Assembly: GCF_000473205.1 (NCBI RefSeq)
Contig: NZ_KI421507.1
Location: 3,519,057 to 3,583,056, forward strand
From: Pseudophaeobacter arcticus DSM 23566
GTDB taxonomy: Bacteria > Pseudomonadota > Alphaproteobacteria > Rhodobacterales > Rhodobacteraceae
DNA length: 64,000 bases
Direction: 5' to 3'
How positions within the stretch are numbered: position 1 is the first letter of the stretch; every line of letters starts with the position of its first letter. This document shows, one piece after another, positions 25,271 through 32,501 of the stretch. The position numbers were made by a program, and so were the translations under genes. The notes under the pieces are model-generated. The model searched no databases and was not told the DNA's origin. It saw only the letters and a list, made by a program, of their open reading frames with translations.

Positions 25271-25930
25271 ATGCGTCGCATGACACATATCACCTTGGTC
25301 CGCCATGGGCAGGCCAACACCGAGGCCCGCGATGAAATCAGCTATGACCAGCTGAGCGATCTGGGACATCAGCAGGCCGCCTGGCTGGGGAGCTATCTGG
25401 ACAGCAGCGGCGCCCAGCATCCCCGCGTCTATTGCGGCACCCTTCGGCGCCATATCGAAACCGCCGCAGGCATGGGCTGCGCCGAGGTCATCCAGGATGC
25501 CCGCCTCAACGAGATGGAGTATTTCACCATGGCCCAGGCCATGGAGGCCCAGCATGGGCTTGCCATCCCGCAAGAGCGCGAAGGCTTTATCGCGCATCTG
25601 CCAAAAGTGTTCAAAGCCTGGTCAGCGGGTGAAATTGACACTCCCCCCGAAAGCTGGGAAGACTTTGAAAGCCGCACCCAATCGGTTCTGACCGAGATTG
25701 CGGCCGGGGATGGCCCCGCCCTGGTGGTCACATCGGGTGGCTTTATCTCGATGGCCATGCGTCAGGCCATGGGGCTTGATACCGACGGTATGGCCCGTAT
25801 GGCCCTGGCGATCATGAACACCTCGATGCACCGGTTGTTTCCCATCGGCGGTCATCTGAGCCCGGTGCTGTTCAACGCGGTGCCGCATCTGGACACTGCG
25901 GATCGGCTTTACGCGCAAACCCATCTTTGA
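25271..25930 (+). CDS. Histidine phosphatase family protein
   Basis: This 219-residue protein belongs to the phosphoglycerate mutase/acid phosphatase superfamily, with the phospho-histidine motif LVRHGQ near residues 9-14. A second conserved arginine-glutamate region includes CGTLRRHIETA, and a C-terminal block reads VVTSGG. In place of the usual second catalytic His (SHG/THG), this protein has TSGG, so the catalytic pocket may be altered. ATG codons at 25271 and 25280 are both usable; AGGA precedes each at acceptable spacing. The substrate is unknown. Confidence 0.82.
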   Translation: MRRMTHITLVRHGQANTEARDEISYDQLSDLGHQQAAWLGSYLDSSGAQHPRVYCGTLRRHIETAAGMGCAEVIQDARLNEMEYFTMAQAMEAQHGLAIPQEREGFIAHLPKVFKAWSAGEIDTPPESWEDFESRTQSVLTEIAAGDGPALVVTSGGFISMAMRQAMGLDTDGMARMALAIMNTSMHRLFPIGGHLSPVLFNAVPHLDTADRLYAQTHL

Positions 25931-25950
25931 CCACTCGTTTTGACCCCCAG

Positions 25951-25992
25951 TCCCCAAGCTGACCCCAAAGCTGCCCCCAACCTAGCCCCAAC
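25951..25992 (+). repeat. Degenerate 11-bp tandem array
   Basis: Four imperfect 10-12 base units with core CCCCAA(A)GCT run from 25951 to 25992, about 20 bases after the histidine-phosphatase stop and directly before the ribosome site of the GST gene. The copies are more diverged than in the other arrays. Confidence 0.55.
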
Positions 25993-26004
25993 AGGAGATC
26001 TGAC

Positions 26005-26619
26005 ATGCAACTCTATTACGCCTCCGGGACAATTTCGGTTGCTGTCGCAATCGCGCTGGAAGAAGCCGGGCTCGACTATGAGGCCATCAAGATTGATTTT
26101 GCCAGCAAGGAACAGCTGAGCCCCGCCTATGCCCAGATCAACCCCAAATCGCGGGTGCCTGCCCTGGCGGTGGATGGCGGCATCCTGACCGAAACCGGTG
26201 CGCTGCTGGAGTATATTGCCGATATCGCCCCTGACGCGGGTCTGCGACCCTCAGACCCGATACTTTTGGCCCGGATGCGGGAGGTGATGTATTACCTCGC
26301 CGCGACCATGCATGTGAACCACGCCCATAAGCTGCGCGGCAGCCGTTGGGCCAGCAAGACCTCCAGCTACAAGGACATGCAGGCCAAGGTGCCAGAAACC
26401 ATGGCCGCCAGCTGCGCCCATATCAGCCAATATGGGCTGCGCGGGCCTTTTGTTCTGGGTGACGGCCTCAGCCTTGCCGATTGTCATCTCTATGTGATCT
26501 GCACCTGGCTGCAAGGCGATGGTGTCGCCCTTGCAGATTTCCCCAAAATACAGTCCTTCATGACAGCAATGGAACAGCGCGACTCGGTGCGTGCGGTCTA
26601 TGCCAAGGACATGCTCTAA
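26005..26619 (+). CDS. Glutathione S-transferase family protein
   Basis: This 204-residue protein has an N-terminal thioredoxin-like domain starting MQLYYASGTISVAVAIALEE, with the glutathione-binding SRVPAL and TETGALLEYI segments. An all-helical C-terminal domain with the conserved LSLADCHLYV follows. The active residue at the start is a Ser/Thr position (SGTIS), as in beta- or theta-like classes. An AGGAG site precedes the gene. It is 11 bases upstream of the saccharopine dehydrogenase gene and likely co-transcribed; its role there is unclear. Confidence 0.88.
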   Translation: MQLYYASGTISVAVAIALEEAGLDYEAIKIDFASKEQLSPAYAQINPKSRVPALAVDGGILTETGALLEYIADIAPDAGLRPSDPILLARMREVMYYLAATMHVNHAHKLRGSRWASKTSSYKDMQAKVPETMAASCAHISQYGLRGPFVLGDGLSLADCHLYVICTWLQGDGVALADFPKIQSFMTAMEQRDSVRAVYAKDML

Positions 26620-26630
26620 AGGATCCCACA

Positions 26631-27683
26631 ATGACACATCTCTGGGTACGGGCCGAACAGCGCCCCAATGAAGACCGCGTTGGCCTGACGCCCGAAGGCG
26701 CCAAGGCGCTGCTGTCAGGCGGCATCAAGGTCACGGTGGAGGAGAGCTCGGTGCGGGCGATCCCCCTGCAGGGCTATATCGATGCCGGCTGCGAAATCGC
26801 AGCCGAAAACTCCTGGCCCAGTGCCCCTGCAGATGCCATCATATTTGGCCTGAAAGAACTGCCCGAGGATGGCACCCCGCTGCCGCATCGCCACATCATG
26901 TTCGGCCATGCCTTCAAGGGCCAGCATTCGGGCAAGGCGCTGCTGGACCGGTTTGCCGCTGGCGGTGGCACGCTGTATGATCTGGAATACCTGGTGGACG
27001 AGGCTGGCCGACGGGTTGCCGCCTTTGGCTATTGGGCTGGCTATGCCGGCGCTGCCGTCACCCTGAAAAGCTGGTGCGCCCAGCAGCGCGGCGAAATCTG
27101 CGGCCCCGTGGGTGTCTACCCCGGCAAGGATGCGTTGCTGGCGGAATTGAGCGCCGAGCTGAAAGCGGTGCAGGCGGATGTGCCCTCTGCAATTGTCATC
27201 GGCGCCCTGGGCCGCGTTGGCACTGGCGCGGCTGATCTATGCGAGGCGATGGGCATCACAGTGACCAAATGGGACATGGCCGAGACCGCAAGCGGCGGCC
27301 CCTTCCCACAGATCCTCCAACATGATCTGTTTCTCAACTGTATCTTTGCCCGCCCCGGCACCCCGGTCTTTGTGCCTGCCGAAGCGCTCTCAGCTGCGCG
27401 CAGGCTGACGGCGATTGGCGATGTGGCCTGCGATCCCGACAGCGATTACAACCCGGTCCCGATCTATAATCAGGCCACCAGCTGGGAGGCCCCGGCGCTG
27501 CGCGTTGCCAGTGATCCGGTGATGGATGTGATGGCAATCGACAACCTGCCCTCAATGCTGCCGGTCGAAAGCTCGCAGGACTACGCCGGACAGCTGCTGC
27601 CCTCGCTGCTGACGCTGACTGATCTGAAAACCGGCGTCTGGGGCCGGGCCGAGGCCAAATTCCGCGAATTTGTGCCCGCCTGA
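26631..27683 (+). CDS. Saccharopine dehydrogenase (NAD+, L-lysine-forming)
   Basis: This 350-residue protein matches the LYS1-type enzyme (alanine dehydrogenase/PNT-like fold). It carries RAEQRPNEDRVGLTPEGA at the N-terminus, GLKELPEDGTPL, HIMFGHAFKGQ and a Rossmann segment IVIGALGRVGTGA. The enzyme interconverts lysine plus 2-oxoglutarate with saccharopine. With the second dehydrogenase two genes downstream it forms the saccharopine route between lysine and aminoadipate semialdehyde. The start at 26631 follows the GST stop closely. The final TGA shares its A with the next start codon. Confidence 0.9.
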   Translation: MTHLWVRAEQRPNEDRVGLTPEGAKALLSGGIKVTVEESSVRAIPLQGYIDAGCEIAAENSWPSAPADAIIFGLKELPEDGTPLPHRHIMFGHAFKGQHSGKALLDRFAAGGGTLYDLEYLVDEAGRRVAAFGYWAGYAGAAVTLKSWCAQQRGEICGPVGVYPGKDALLAELSAELKAVQADVPSAIVIGALGRVGTGAADLCEAMGITVTKWDMAETASGGPFPQILQHDLFLNCIFARPGTPVFVPAEALSAARRLTAIGDVACDPDSDYNPVPIYNQATSWEAPALRVASDPVMDVMAIDNLPSMLPVESSQDYAGQLLPSLLTLTDLKTGVWGRAEAKFREFVPA

Positions 27684-27931
27684 TGGAACTTTATGTGGGA
27701 TATTTCGCGGCCTTTATGGGCACCATCTGCTGGCTGCCTCAGGCCTGGAAGGCCTGGGCGAGCCGGGATACATCTGGCCTGTCTCTGGCTGCAAATTTGA
27801 TGTTTCTGCTCACCGTCAGCCTGTGGTTCTTATACGGAATGATGGTCGGCGACTGGCCGATCATCATTGCCAACATCTGTGCCATTCTCATTGTGGTGAG
27901 CATAGTTGCCGCCAAACTGCGTTATAAATAA
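27683..27931 (+). CDS. SemiSWEET-family transporter
   Basis: This 82-residue protein has three membrane helices and the single MtN3/PQ-loop unit typical of bacterial SemiSWEET: the PQ motif in ICWLPQAWKAW and a second conserved block, SLWFLYGMM. Two copies form a small transport pore; known members carry sugars. It overlaps the stop of saccharopine dehydrogenase by one base (TGATG) and ends 12 bases before the next saccharopine gene. It is therefore firmly part of a lysine operon, which makes sugar transport doubtful here. Confidence 0.88.
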   Translation: MELYVGYFAAFMGTICWLPQAWKAWASRDTSGLSLAANLMFLLTVSLWFLYGMMVGDWPIIIANICAILIVVSIVAAKLRYK

Positions 27932-27943
27932 GGGAGATCTCTC

Positions 27944-29086
27944 ATGACTATTCACTGGTGCGGCACCGGCCTCTCCGCCATTCCCGGCCTGCGTCGCCTG
28001 CTGGAGGCCGGCCACGATGTTGCCGTCTGGAACCGCACGACCGACAAGGCGCGCGAGGCAGTCGGCGATCTGACCTCCAATATCCATGTCTTTGACATCA
28101 ACAACCTGGGCGAGATGCTGAGCCCAGCGGATGTTGTTGTCTCGATGTTGCCCGGCGACTGGCATGTGCCGCTGGCAGAGCTGGCGATCTCAAAGGGCGC
28201 TCATTTTGTGTCGTCCTCCTACATCGCGCCAGAAATGCGCGCGCTGGATGGCAAGGCAAAAGACGCCGGCGTGGCGCTGGTCAACGAGGTGGGTCTCGAC
28301 CCTGGTATCGACCACCTGATGGCCCATGCGCTGGTGGATGACTACAAGGCCTCAGATGCCTTTGATCCTGCCAATGAGGTGAGCTTTCTGTCCTATTGCG
28401 GCGGCATCCCAAAGACCCCCAACCCCTTCCGCTACAAATTCAGCTGGTCGCCCCTGGGCGTGCTGAAGGCGCTGCGCTCGCCCTCAAAATCAATCCGCGA
28501 CTTCAAGGAACTGGACGTCGCCCGCCCCTGGGATGCAATCTCGACCTTTGACGCGCCGCTGCCCGCGCCTGAGAGCTTTGAAGTCTATCCAAACCGCGAT
28601 TCCCTGCCCTTTATCGGCCAGTATGAATTTGGCGCCGACTGGAAGGTGAAAGAATTCGTGCGCGGCACCCTGCGCCTGAATGGCTGGACCGAGGCCTGGG
28701 GCCCTGTGTTCAAAGAGGTGGAAACCCTGGAGGGCGCGGCTGGCGATGCCCGGCTCAAGGAAATGTCGGACCAGTTCTGGGAAGAAAACTCCTACGACGA
28801 AGGCGAGCCCGACCGGGTGGTGCTCTGTGTTGATCTGAAGGCGGAAAAGGCGGGTGAAACCGTCTGGCACAAGACCTATGTGATGGACGCCTGCGGCGAT
28901 GAGCGTGGCACCGCCATGGCGCGTCTGGTCTCCTACCCGGTGTCCTTTGCCATTGAGGCGGTGATGAACGGCAAGATCGCCCCCGGTGTACATGCCGCCC
29001 CCAGCGATGCTGGACTGGTCGCAGACTGGATGGGCAAAATCGGCGCCCTGGCGCAGCATCTGGATGTCACCGACCGCCTCGCCTGA
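27944..29086 (+). CDS. Saccharopine dehydrogenase (L-glutamate-forming type)
   Basis: This 380-residue LYS9-like protein has an N-terminal Rossmann fold (WCGTGLSAIPGLRRLLEAGH), VVVSMLPGDWHVPLAELA and the family segment EVGLDPGIDHLMA. It would split saccharopine into glutamate and aminoadipate semialdehyde. The substrate-binding middle region contains YCGGIPKTPNPFRYKFSWSP. GGGAGA precedes the start. As the last gene before a strong terminator it completes the GST-LYS1-SemiSWEET-LYS9 operon. In bacteria the two activities are often fused or missing, so a split pair is notable. Confidence 0.9.
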   Translation: MTIHWCGTGLSAIPGLRRLLEAGHDVAVWNRTTDKAREAVGDLTSNIHVFDINNLGEMLSPADVVVSMLPGDWHVPLAELAISKGAHFVSSSYIAPEMRALDGKAKDAGVALVNEVGLDPGIDHLMAHALVDDYKASDAFDPANEVSFLSYCGGIPKTPNPFRYKFSWSPLGVLKALRSPSKSIRDFKELDVARPWDAISTFDAPLPAPESFEVYPNRDSLPFIGQYEFGADWKVKEFVRGTLRLNGWTEAWGPVFKEVETLEGAAGDARLKEMSDQFWEENSYDEGEPDRVVLCVDLKAEKAGETVWHKTYVMDACGDERGTAMARLVSYPVSFAIEAVMNGKIAPGVHAAPSDAGLVADWMGKIGALAQHLDVTDRLA

Positions 29087-29107
29087 GACCTCGGATAAGC
29101 GACTTTC

Positions 29108-29136
29108 AAAGGGCCTGCGCAAGCGGGCCCTTTTTT
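29108..29136 (+). terminator. Intrinsic terminator of the saccharopine operon
   Basis: AAAGGGCCTGC (29108-29118) pairs with GCGGGCCCTTT (one T-G wobble) around a GCAA tetraloop, followed by a T run to 29136. It is 22 bases after the operon's last stop. Confidence 0.93.
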
Positions 29137-29235
29137 GTTTCTACCCTGGTGTCGCCTGGCTGCGGCTCTGGATGTCGCTTGCACTTGCCAGCCTGCTGGT
29201 GTCGGGTAGACCTATTGGTGGTAGGAGTGGCCCTG

Positions 29236-29829
29236 GTGAATATCGGTAGAAAATTCTCGGCCCCAAAGGGCACAACACTGTTCAGCCCCGGACAGGAGTG
29301 CCCCGGTTTCCTGATCCTGAAGCAGGGCTGTATCAAGGTCACCCTGACCGGCAGCAGCGGCCGCGAGGTGGTGCTGTACCGGGTGCACCCGGGCGAGGTC
29401 TGCCTACAGACCTTTACCTGCCTGATCGAAGATCAAACCTATGCCGCCGAGGGCGTGGTCGAAGAGGATCTACGCGGAGACCTGATCCCTGCAAGCCAGT
29501 TTCGACAGGTGATCGAACAGGATGAAGCCTTTCGCAATGACGTGCTGACCTCCGTCGCGCTGCGGTTCGGCGAATATCAGCAACTGATCGAAGACATCGC
29601 GCTGACAGGATTTGACGCCCGCCTTGCCAAGGTGCTGCTGCGTCTTGTCGATGCAACTGGGGTTGTGCCTGTCACCCACACAGCCCTGGCCGCTGAAACC
29701 GCCTCGGGGCGAGCCTATGTTTCGCGTCGCCTGGCAGAATTTTCCCGCCGTGGGATTGTCGAACAGCTCGCAGACGGTATTCGCATCTGCAATGCACCTG
29801 AGCTGGCGCAGATTGCCGAACAAAAGTAG
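29236..29829 (+). CDS. Crp/Fnr-family transcriptional regulator
   Basis: This 197-residue protein has a cyclic-nucleotide-binding-like beta barrel (GQECPGFLILKQGCIKV to GEVCLQTFTCL), a dimer helix and a C-terminal winged helix (LAAETASGRAYVSRRLAEF). Four cysteines (C22, C32, C56, C62 counted from the GTG start) lie in the sensor barrel. They do not match the Fnr Fe-S pattern but could sense redox or sulfur species. The GTG start at 29236 was chosen because TAGGAG lies eight bases before it; no ATG is suitable. The next gene has a palindrome placed for a class II activator. Confidence 0.85.
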   Translation: MNIGRKFSAPKGTTLFSPGQECPGFLILKQGCIKVTLTGSSGREVVLYRVHPGEVCLQTFTCLIEDQTYAAEGVVEEDLRGDLIPASQFRQVIEQDEAFRNDVLTSVALRFGEYQQLIEDIALTGFDARLAKVLLRLVDATGVVPVTHTALAAETASGRAYVSRRLAEFSRRGIVEQLADGIRICNAPELAQIAEQK

Positions 29830-29844
29830 ATTTCTGGCCATTGT

Positions 29845-29887
29845 GGTGACTCTGTCACCGCCCCTCACATCTTCGTTTTGCTATACT
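29845..29887 (+). promoter_or_regulatory. Palindromic operator and activator-type promoter before the DUF2892 gene
   Basis: GGTGAC-TCT-GTCACC (29845-29859) is a perfect 15-base palindrome. A TATACT -10 element lies at 29882-29887. The expected -35 position (29859-29864) reads CGCCCC, which is not a sigma-70 element. With transcription starting near 29894, the palindrome is centred at about -42, exactly where class II Crp/Fnr activators bind. The upstream Crp/Fnr gene is the obvious candidate regulator. Confidence 0.6.
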
Positions 29888-29917
29888 CTTCTCAGCACCG
29901 CAAAAGGAGATCTTCCC

Positions 29918-30109
29918 ATGACCAAGAACGAAGGCAAAATTGACCGCATCCTGCGGGTTATCGCCGGTATCGTCCTGCTCTCGCTTGTCTTTATCGGCCC
30001 TCAAAGCCTGTGGGGTTTGATCGGTATCGTGCCTCTGGCCACTGGCCTGCTGGGCAATTGCCCGCTCTACTCTATACTGGGTATCAATACCTGCCCGCTG
30101 AAAAACTGA
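29918..30109 (+). CDS. DUF2892 (YgaP-like) inner membrane protein
   Basis: This 63-residue protein has two membrane helices and the DUF2892 pattern NEGKIDRILRVIAGIVLLSL and GLIGIVPLATGLLGNCPLYS. Two cysteines (GNCPLYS and NTCPLKN) lie in the second half. AAAGGAGA precedes the ATG. The domain also occurs fused to rhodanese in E. coli YgaP, so a link to sulfur or thiocyanate handling is possible. Its promoter looks activator-dependent (see the operator upstream). Confidence 0.88.
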   Translation: MTKNEGKIDRILRVIAGIVLLSLVFIGPQSLWGLIGIVPLATGLLGNCPLYSILGINTCPLKN

Positions 30110-30145
30110 CGGCAGAAGGCGCGCCATTTGGCGGAATGCTGCGCC

Positions 30146-30182
30146 CCCAGGCCAGCCTGGTTTTTTCCCGGGCTGGCCTGGG
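30146..30182 (+). terminator. Overlapping terminator and long inverted repeat
   Basis: CCAGG-CCAG-CCTGG (30148-30161 region) is followed by six T (30161-30166), a small intrinsic terminator after the DUF2892 gene. The same bases form a competing 12-bp perfect stem, CCCAGGCCAGCC (30146-30157) with GGCTGGCCTGGG (30171-30182). Only one of the two structures can form at a time. It lies about 90 bases before the U32 gene. Confidence 0.6.
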
Positions 30183-30274
30183 TACATATGCGCCTATTTG
30201 CGCTAGATCATATCTTTCTGTCCCGGCCCGTTCTATAGGCGCGCTTCCCCATCCCCGGTGAAGAGACCCAGCCT

Positions 30275-31963
30275 ATGACCCGCCCTGCGACATCTCCCAT
30301 GCCATCGCCTATGAAACGCTCGGAGCTTTTGATGCCCGCAGGAAATCTGCGCAAACTCAAGCTGGCCATTTTATACGGGGCGGATGCGGTCTATCTGGGC
30401 ACGCCGGATATGTCCCTGCGCACCAAATCCGAGTTCTCGCTGGAAGAGGTGATCGAGGGCGTCGCCTTCTGCCACGCCCATGGACGGCGCGCCTATCTGA
30501 CGCTGAACCTGTTTTCCCACAACAAAGACATCGACAAGCTGGACGAATATATCGACACCGTCCGCAAGGTGCGCCCGGACGGTTTGATCATCGCGGATCC
30601 CGGCGTTTTTCAATACGTCAAGGACCGCGCCCCCGAACTGCCGCTGCATATTTCAACCCAAAGCAATATCTGCTCCTGGCTGTCGGTCAAATTCTGGCAG
30701 GATCAGGGGGCTGAGCTCTGCGTGCTGGCCCGCGAAGTTTCGTTTTCTGAGCTGAAAGAGATCCGCGAGAAATGCCCGGATATCAAGCTGGAGGCCTTTG
30801 TGCATGGGGCCATGTGCATGACCTATTCCGGCCGCTGCCTGCTGTCGAACTTTATGGCGGAACGCGGGGCCAATCAGGGCAATTGCGCCAATTCCTGCCG
30901 CTGGAACTACAGCTTCCGCATGCGTCTGAAGGACGGCACCGTGCAGGACCTTCAGATCACCGATGACAACGCCGATATGTTCGAATTCCTGCTGGAAGAA
31001 GGCTGCCGCCCTGGTGAGCTGATGCCGATTGAGGAAGACGCGCGCGGCTCCTATATCCTCAACTCCAAAGATCTCTGCATCATGCCCAAGCTGAACGAAT
31101 ACCTTGAGATTGGCGTGGACAGCCTCAAGGTCGAGGGACGCGGCAAGTCTGAATACTACTGCGCCATCGTCGCCCGCGCCTACCGCATGGCGATTGATGA
31201 CTACTACGCGGACCCGGAAAACTGGGACCCCAAACCCTATATGCGCGAGCTGGAGGCAGTGGGCAATCGCGGCTACACCCTGGCCTTCCACGAGGGACGC
31301 CTGACCAACTATGCCCATAATTATGAACACACCGCCTCGCTGGCGCAGTGGGAATATGCTGGCGTCGTCACCGAGGTGACCGAGGATGCCTTTCTGGTAG
31401 AGGTGAAGAACAAGCTGGTCGCCGGTGAGGTGCTGGAGTTTGTCTCTCCCATCGCCCGCGAGACCGTGCTGTTGCGGGTCTATGACTTTGAGAACGCCGC
31501 CACTGGCCAAAGGGCGCAAGTGGTGCAGGGCAGCACCAAGACGGTGATCCGCCTGCCCTTCACCCTGTTCGACCACGAAGACATCGACGCGCTAAAGCTG
31601 CGGTTCCCGCAGTATTCCGTGATGCGCAAGGAACGCGCCCTGACCGAGGAGCAGTGGAACCGGGTGCGGTTTGACAAGCTCACCCAGGGGTTGGAGATCA
31701 GCGGCACGGAAAACCCCGCAGCCTATGCCAAACGCCGCGATGCGCTGGCCAAAAGCATTGAGGAAGACGGCAATACCCGCCGGTTCAAAACCAATCGTGT
31801 TGGTGTCGAGGGCTGCTGCGGCAAGGGCTGCAACGGGTGCATGATCTTCTGGCAGGATGATCAATACGCCCGCGCCCGCGAGGTGCTGCTCAAGCGCAAA
31901 CAGGGCCAGCAACTCAGCCGTGCCGAGGCGACCGAATTGAAACGGGCGGTGCCGCAGCTGTGA
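30275..31963 (+). CDS. Peptidase U32-family protein (TrhP/RlhA type) with C-terminal Cys cluster
   Basis: This 562-residue protein carries the U32 core: LLMPAGNLRKLKLAILYGAD, THISTQSN-like LPLHISTQSN, and the family cysteines in HGAMCMTYSGRC and NQGNCANSCRW. E. coli relatives (TrhP, RlhA) take part in prephenate-dependent RNA hydroxylation and carry an Fe-S cluster, so the peptidase name is misleading. The last third adds a barrel domain and an unusual CCGKGCNGC motif near residue 517-525. Three ATGs lie close together (30275, 30299, 30311); the first has a weak GAAGAG site. It is a single gene. Confidence 0.87.
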   Translation: MTRPATSPMPSPMKRSELLMPAGNLRKLKLAILYGADAVYLGTPDMSLRTKSEFSLEEVIEGVAFCHAHGRRAYLTLNLFSHNKDIDKLDEYIDTVRKVRPDGLIIADPGVFQYVKDRAPELPLHISTQSNICSWLSVKFWQDQGAELCVLAREVSFSELKEIREKCPDIKLEAFVHGAMCMTYSGRCLLSNFMAERGANQGNCANSCRWNYSFRMRLKDGTVQDLQITDDNADMFEFLLEEGCRPGELMPIEEDARGSYILNSKDLCIMPKLNEYLEIGVDSLKVEGRGKSEYYCAIVARAYRMAIDDYYADPENWDPKPYMRELEAVGNRGYTLAFHEGRLTNYAHNYEHTASLAQWEYAGVVTEVTEDAFLVEVKNKLVAGEVLEFVSPIARETVLLRVYDFENAATGQRAQVVQGSTKTVIRLPFTLFDHEDIDALKLRFPQYSVMRKERALTEEQWNRVRFDKLTQGLEISGTENPAAYAKRRDALAKSIEEDGNTRRFKTNRVGVEGCCGKGCNGCMIFWQDDQYARAREVLLKRKQGQQLSRAEATELKRAVPQL

Positions 31964-31989
31964 TTGCACTACGCGTCAATCCCTGAGAC

Positions 31990-32057
31990 TACTGGCCCCC
32001 GGATTGCTGGGTCCTGGATTACTGAGTCCTGACCCTCAGGTGTACTGGGTCCTGACT
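31990..32057 (+). repeat. 15-bp tandem array after the U32 gene
   Basis: Imperfect head-to-tail copies of a 15-base unit (ACTGGGTCCTGGATT) run from 31990 with copies at 31990-32004, 32005-32019, 32020 onward and again from 32043. It begins 26 bases after the U32 stop and lies in the gap between convergent genes. Confidence 0.75.
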
Positions 32058-32071
32058 CTCCGTTGATCGGC

Positions 32072-32395
32072 CTAACGGCCGATCACATCATCCTCAACAT
32101 CCTGCACATCGACGCCCAGCGCATCCAGGCCGGCCTCAATGTTGTCGGCCAGATGTGGGGTGCCAATCAGGTAGTCAGCCGTCGGAGTAGAGGCCTCAGA
32201 CTTGGCAGTCTCTATTGCTTCGGCCAGTTCTTCCGGCTCAAAACTGCCGCGGCCAATCCACATGATTGCGGTGATTTCAGCCTGTTCATCCATGCTCAGG
32301 CGATCAATAAAGGCGCGCAGCTCGCCCTCCGCACGTCCCAGTTCCCGCGCCATCAGGGCCACCTGTGCAACCTTGCGTGTGGAAATCTCCAGCAT
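32072..32395 (-). CDS. DUF3775 domain protein
   Basis: This 107-residue protein matches the DUF3775 pattern: MLEISTRKVAQVALMARELG at the start, MDEQAEITAIMWIGRGSF in the middle and TADYLIGTPHLADNIEAGLD near the end. The function is unknown. An AAGGAGA site lies upstream of the ATG, and upstream codons in the same frame look non-coding. An 8-bp hairpin with a TAAC loop (32065-32084) overlaps its stop codon. It is 106 bases downstream of the adenylate cyclase and may belong to that transcript. Confidence 0.85.
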   Translation of the reverse strand: MLEISTRKVAQVALMARELGRAEGELRAFIDRLSMDEQAEITAIMWIGRGSFEPEELAEAIETAKSEASTPTADYLIGTPHLADNIEAGLDALGVDVQDVEDDVIGR

Positions 32396-32501
32396 TGTTC
32401 GTCTCCTTCTGTTCGCCGTTGCAACCATCAGACAGCAGCATGACACAGGGGTCTTTGATCTGGGGCAAGAAACCTGCGATGGGGCTGATGGCCTGGCGCC
32501 C

